This document shows, piece by piece, positions 6,220 to 8,582 of a stretch of 8,582 bases of DNA. The notes under the pieces are model-generated. The model was not told where the DNA came from. It searched no databases and saw only the letters and a program-made list of their open reading frames with translations. The first letter of the stretch is position 1; every line of letters starts with the position of its first letter. The position numbers were made by a program, and so were the translations under genes. Origin of the DNA: CAWJHE01 sp964614855 (GTDB lineage: Bacteria > Chloroflexota > Anaerolineae > Anaerolineales > UBA4823); contig CAZTMX010000121.1 of NCBI GenBank assembly GCA_964614855.1, positions 1-8,582 of the forward strand. Direction: 5' to 3'.

Positions 6220-7425
6220 ATGTGGCGCAAAATGAAAATCCCAAAATTATCAAAGTGGCAGATCGCAGCGATCCTGCTGATTTGTGCAGCGTCTGCGGGG
6301 ATCACCGTATATGCCGTGCATGCCAGCAAAATCCTGATGCCGGGAGAGAGCTCAGCCATGGCGCCGAGGAATACCCCGATTAAGGGGTATGTCTCGCATG
6401 CAGAATTCGAATCCGAGTGCACCCACTGCCATGCGGCTATCCACTGTGTCACCGACACCAAGTGCCAGGACTGCCATGCGGATGTAGCCAAACAGCGTGC
6501 CGAACTGAGCGGTGTGCACGGAAAGTTGCCTGGCACCGAAAAGTGCCAGACCTGCCATCCGGAGCACCTGGGGCGCGAAGTGGTGATCACCGATTTCGCT
6601 TTCAACAACGTGGATCACGACCAGATGGCGGGTTTTAGCCTGGGTTCGCACAAGGTGGATTACCAGAACAACCCCATGACCTGCGAAAGCTGTCACAGCC
6701 AGGAGCGCTACTCGCATGAAACGCTGGACTGCCTGACCTGCCATGTTGAAAATGACCATGCCTATATGGCTGAACACGTGGATGTGTACGGCGTGGATTG
6801 CACCCGCTGCCACAACGGAAATAACCGCCTGGCGGACTTCAACCACGAAGAAGTGTATGTGCTGGATGGGGCGCACCAAAATGCGCAGTGCGCCGACTGC
6901 CACAGCCACCAGATGACCGCCGAAACCATCGAAGGCTGCTACTCCTGCCACGAAGATCCGCAGCTGCACGCCGGGCAATTCGGGCTAGACTGCACCCGTT
7001 GCCACAATACCACAGCCTGGCAGCCTGCGCTGCTGACCAAACACACCTTTATCCTGGATCACGGCGGGACGGAGATTTCCGAGTGCCATACCTGCCACAC
7101 GGATACCTTTGCCGTCAAGACCTGCTACAACTGCCATGACCACCAGCCGGCGGATATCCAGCAGGTGCACCTGGCGGAAGGTATCACGGAGTATGAAAAC
7201 TGCGCCCAGTGCCATCCCACCGGTAAAGCGGGTGAAGCCGCCGAGCTGGAGAGATTGTACGGGGATTTCTCTTTAATCCCGCAAACCCAGATGCAACCAA
7301 GCAAAGGAAGCTTATCTATAGAAAACCAACCCTTAGCCAGTGATACGACAGGAGTGCAAAAAAATACGATATTTCAAATCATAAATCCAACAGGTACAAC
7401 GAATCAGGGCGCGCAAACACCCTAA
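6220..7425 (+). CDS. Membrane-anchored dodecaheme c-type cytochrome (12 CXXCH)
   Basis: The 401-aa product has a short basic N-terminus (MWRKMKIPKLSK) and one hydrophobic segment (residues 13-33) without a clear cleavage site, so it is probably a signal anchor with the heme domain outside the membrane. Twelve CXXCH motifs start at residues 67, 82, 109, 155, 171, 194, 224, 240, 258, 289, 302 and 328. Many non-motif histidines (for example H116, H133, H144, H166, H186, H209, H219, H275, H281 and H317) could be distal ligands for bis-His hemes, as in cytochrome c3-type multihemes. There is an unpaired Cys at residue 76. After the last heme, residues about 350-401 form a polar Ser/Thr/Gln/Asn-rich tail coded by AT-richer DNA. 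A GAGG Shine-Dalgarno at 6211-6214 supports the ATG at 6220 over one at 6232. The likely role is electron transfer across or outside the membrane; partner and direction cannot be read. The second cytochrome gene follows 58 bp downstream. Confidence 0.9.
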   Translation: MWRKMKIPKLSKWQIAAILLICAASAGITVYAVHASKILMPGESSAMAPRNTPIKGYVSHAEFESECTHCHAAIHCVTDTKCQDCHADVAKQRAELSGVHGKLPGTEKCQTCHPEHLGREVVITDFAFNNVDHDQMAGFSLGSHKVDYQNNPMTCESCHSQERYSHETLDCLTCHVENDHAYMAEHVDVYGVDCTRCHNGNNRLADFNHEEVYVLDGAHQNAQCADCHSHQMTAETIEGCYSCHEDPQLHAGQFGLDCTRCHNTTAWQPALLTKHTFILDHGGTEISECHTCHTDTFAVKTCYNCHDHQPADIQQVHLAEGITEYENCAQCHPTGKAGEAAELERLYGDFSLIPQTQMQPSKGSLSIENQPLASDTTGVQKNTIFQIINPTGTTNQGAQTP

Positions 7426-7437
7426 TTCTCCAAAAAA

Positions 7438-7454
7438 TGAACAAAGAGTGTTCA
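7438..7454. repeat. Short perfect inverted repeat between the two cytochrome genes
   Basis: TGAACA and TGTTCA are separated by AAGAG. There is no T-tract, so it is not a terminator. It could be a small mRNA hairpin between co-transcribed genes or a dyad operator; at 6 bp per arm it could also be chance. Confidence 0.3.
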
Positions 7455-7483
7455 GTGAAATTGAAAGGAGATGAGGAGGGCTT

Positions 7484-8582
7484 ATGATAAAAAAGACGGT
7501 CATAACCAGTCTTGTACTTGCCCACCTGGCGTTGGTTCTCCTGGTGTGTGGGGTGATCTATTTGGAGCAGGTCTACCCATTCCACCCGGGGGATGTACTC
7601 TACAAGCTGCAGCATACCGGTGAGCAAGCGCGCCTGTCGTTGACGGGCGGGCGGACATCGCGCGCCGAGTATGCCATGGTATTGGCAGAGCGGCGGCTGG
7701 CCGACCTGGCGCAAGCCGGGACGGCTGTGAAAATCAAACAGGCGGTGGAAGCCTATGAAGGCGCGCTGAAAACGGCTGCCTTGGCATTGGACGAAGCGCC
7801 GCAAGGCGCACACACTGCGCTGTACCAGCGGCTGGACGGTTTGCTGGTACGCTCGGATGTGGTGGTGCAAACGCTGGGCTCGCAAATGAACCTGGTGGTG
7901 CTGCAGGAGTTGAACGCATTGCTTTCGACCTCGCGGCAGGCAGTGGATGCACGTGCGGTGCATTCTGTGCTAAACGGTGAAGTGGCTGCGGTGGCGGTGC
8001 CTTTTTTGAGCACGAACGTGAGCCACGGCAGCTTTGACCTGTTTGGCGGGCACTACGGCGTGGCCTGCCAGTCCTGCCACCAGGACGGTGCGTATAAGGG
8101 CACGGCGGATGACTGCAAATCCTGCCACCAGCCGGAAGCGTACCAGGTATACATGGCGGGGATTATCGGCAACGACATCACCGATTACCAATATGAGAAG
8201 AAATCCGCCAAACCATCGGGGATGTACCCGGATCACTATGCCGGGCAATGCTCGGACTGCCACACGGTGGACAGTTGGGATCCGGTCGCCTTTGACCACA
8301 AGGGCGTGTTTGAATGCATTTCTTGCCATGCCAGGGATATCCCCAGCTATAACAAAAATCTGATTGTCAATCAAAAGCATTACCCAGGGGACTGTATGCA
8401 GTGTCACTCGAGCTATGAAAGCTGGGAAGTGACAGAATACGGGCATGAGGGCGTGCAGGAATGCGAAACCTGCCACCAGCAAGAGAAGCCTGTGAACCAT
8501 TACGAAGGCGCTTGCGTGGACTGCCACGTGGATATCCAGGATTGGAATGGCTACGTGTTTGACCATGCCAGCCGCAGCGATT
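7484..8582 (+). CDS. DUF5667-like/multiheme c-type cytochrome fusion, partial (7 CXXCH visible, runs off right edge)
   Basis: From the ATG at 7484, with AGGAGG 4 nt upstream, 366 codons stay open to the window edge. Residues 6-27 form a single membrane segment (VITSLVLAHLALVLLVCGVIYL). Residues 33 to about 160 are helical and Ala/Leu-rich. The opening HPGDVLYKLQHTGEQARLSL...RAEYAMVLAERRLADL matches the style of the DUF5667 domain found in Chloroflexota and Actinomycetota membrane proteins ('PxSxLYxLKRxxExxRLxL...LAERRLxE'). CXXCH motifs then start at residues 195, 211, 256, 278, 304, 327 and 344. Most are preceded 5-6 residues earlier by a histidine in the pattern H-x-x-G-x-C or H-x-G-x-x-C, a candidate distal ligand. 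From residue 256 the chain shows a two-heme repeat. It probably works with the preceding 12-heme cytochrome at the outer face of the membrane. Total heme number is unknown because the C-terminus is missing. Confidence 0.87.
   Translation, partial: MIKKTVITSLVLAHLALVLLVCGVIYLEQVYPFHPGDVLYKLQHTGEQARLSLTGGRTSRAEYAMVLAERRLADLAQAGTAVKIKQAVEAYEGALKTAALALDEAPQGAHTALYQRLDGLLVRSDVVVQTLGSQMNLVVLQELNALLSTSRQAVDARAVHSVLNGEVAAVAVPFLSTNVSHGSFDLFGGHYGVACQSCHQDGAYKGTADDCKSCHQPEAYQVYMAGIIGNDITDYQYEKKSAKPSGMYPDHYAGQCSDCHTVDSWDPVAFDHKGVFECISCHARDIPSYNKNLIVNQKHYPGDCMQCHSSYESWEVTEYGHEGVQECETCHQQEKPVNHYEGACVDCHVDIQDWNGYVFDHASRSD
8249..8582 (+). repeat. Di-heme protein repeat in the partial cytochrome
   Basis: Units begin at residues 256, 304 and 344. 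The pattern is C-x-x-C-H, then 4-5 residues to W, then 'FDH' or 'YGH', a G-V-x-E-C-x-x-C-H motif, a spacer, 'H-Y-x-G-x-C-x-x-C-H', and so on. The tryptophans are at 265, 314 and 354. The last unit is cut after 'YVFDH', so at least one more CXXCH is expected just beyond the window. Confidence 0.7.

Noticed and set aside
6352..6978. Long minus-strand open frame (208 codons) opposite the 12-heme cytochrome
   Set aside because: GC-rich codon composition and repeated TGC-CAC heme codons leave few stops on the reverse strand. The translation is Val/His/Ala-rich with no family features.
7379..8566. Minus-strand open frames of 194 and 198 codons opposite the partial cytochrome
   Set aside because: The plus strand encodes an RBS-supported protein with seven CXXCH motifs through the same region; the reverse frames are shadows.

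Overview
The window suggests a member of the Chloroflexota, most likely Anaerolineae or a relative. This rests on protein style rather than a marker gene: a SARP/BTAD regulator with an H-x-H...C-x-x-C insert, a small 'SYLLRIWR...WRASLQD' protein, secreted proteins ending in a VYxPxxxK motif, and a DUF5667-like domain fused to a multiheme cytochrome. No rRNA, tRNA, CRISPR array or mobile element is visible. No gene-free stretch exceeds about 170 bases.

Layout. Bases 1-560 (minus strand) hold the N-terminal 186 codons of a SARP-type activator that runs off the left edge. The divergent intergenic region (561-730) carries six TCAC-type units at exact 11-bp spacing, ending 8 bp before a -10-like hexamer. 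This is the architecture known for SARP operators. Everything to the right is on the plus strand: a 72-aa hypothetical protein (731-949); a 1154-aa secreted protein with two Asp-box motifs and a PKD-like C-terminus (1084-4548); a strong intrinsic terminator (4572-4608); a 486-aa secreted seven-bladed FG-GAP propeller (4654-6114); a membrane-anchored cytochrome with 12 CXXCH motifs (6220-7425); and a second membrane-anchored multiheme cytochrome, cut by the right edge after 7 CXXCH motifs (7484-8582).

Interpretation. All four large plus-strand products appear to be exported or anchored outside the membrane. The two propeller-type proteins share a C-terminal motif that may be a surface-retention tag. 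The two cytochromes carry at least 19 c-type hemes between them, with regularly placed extra histidines that suit bis-His ligation. One reading is an envelope electron-transfer module with accompanying surface proteins, at least partly under the divergent SARP regulator. The terminator at 4572 means the propeller and cytochrome genes may form a separate transcription unit. The functional link between the propeller proteins and the cytochromes is inferred from order and orientation only.
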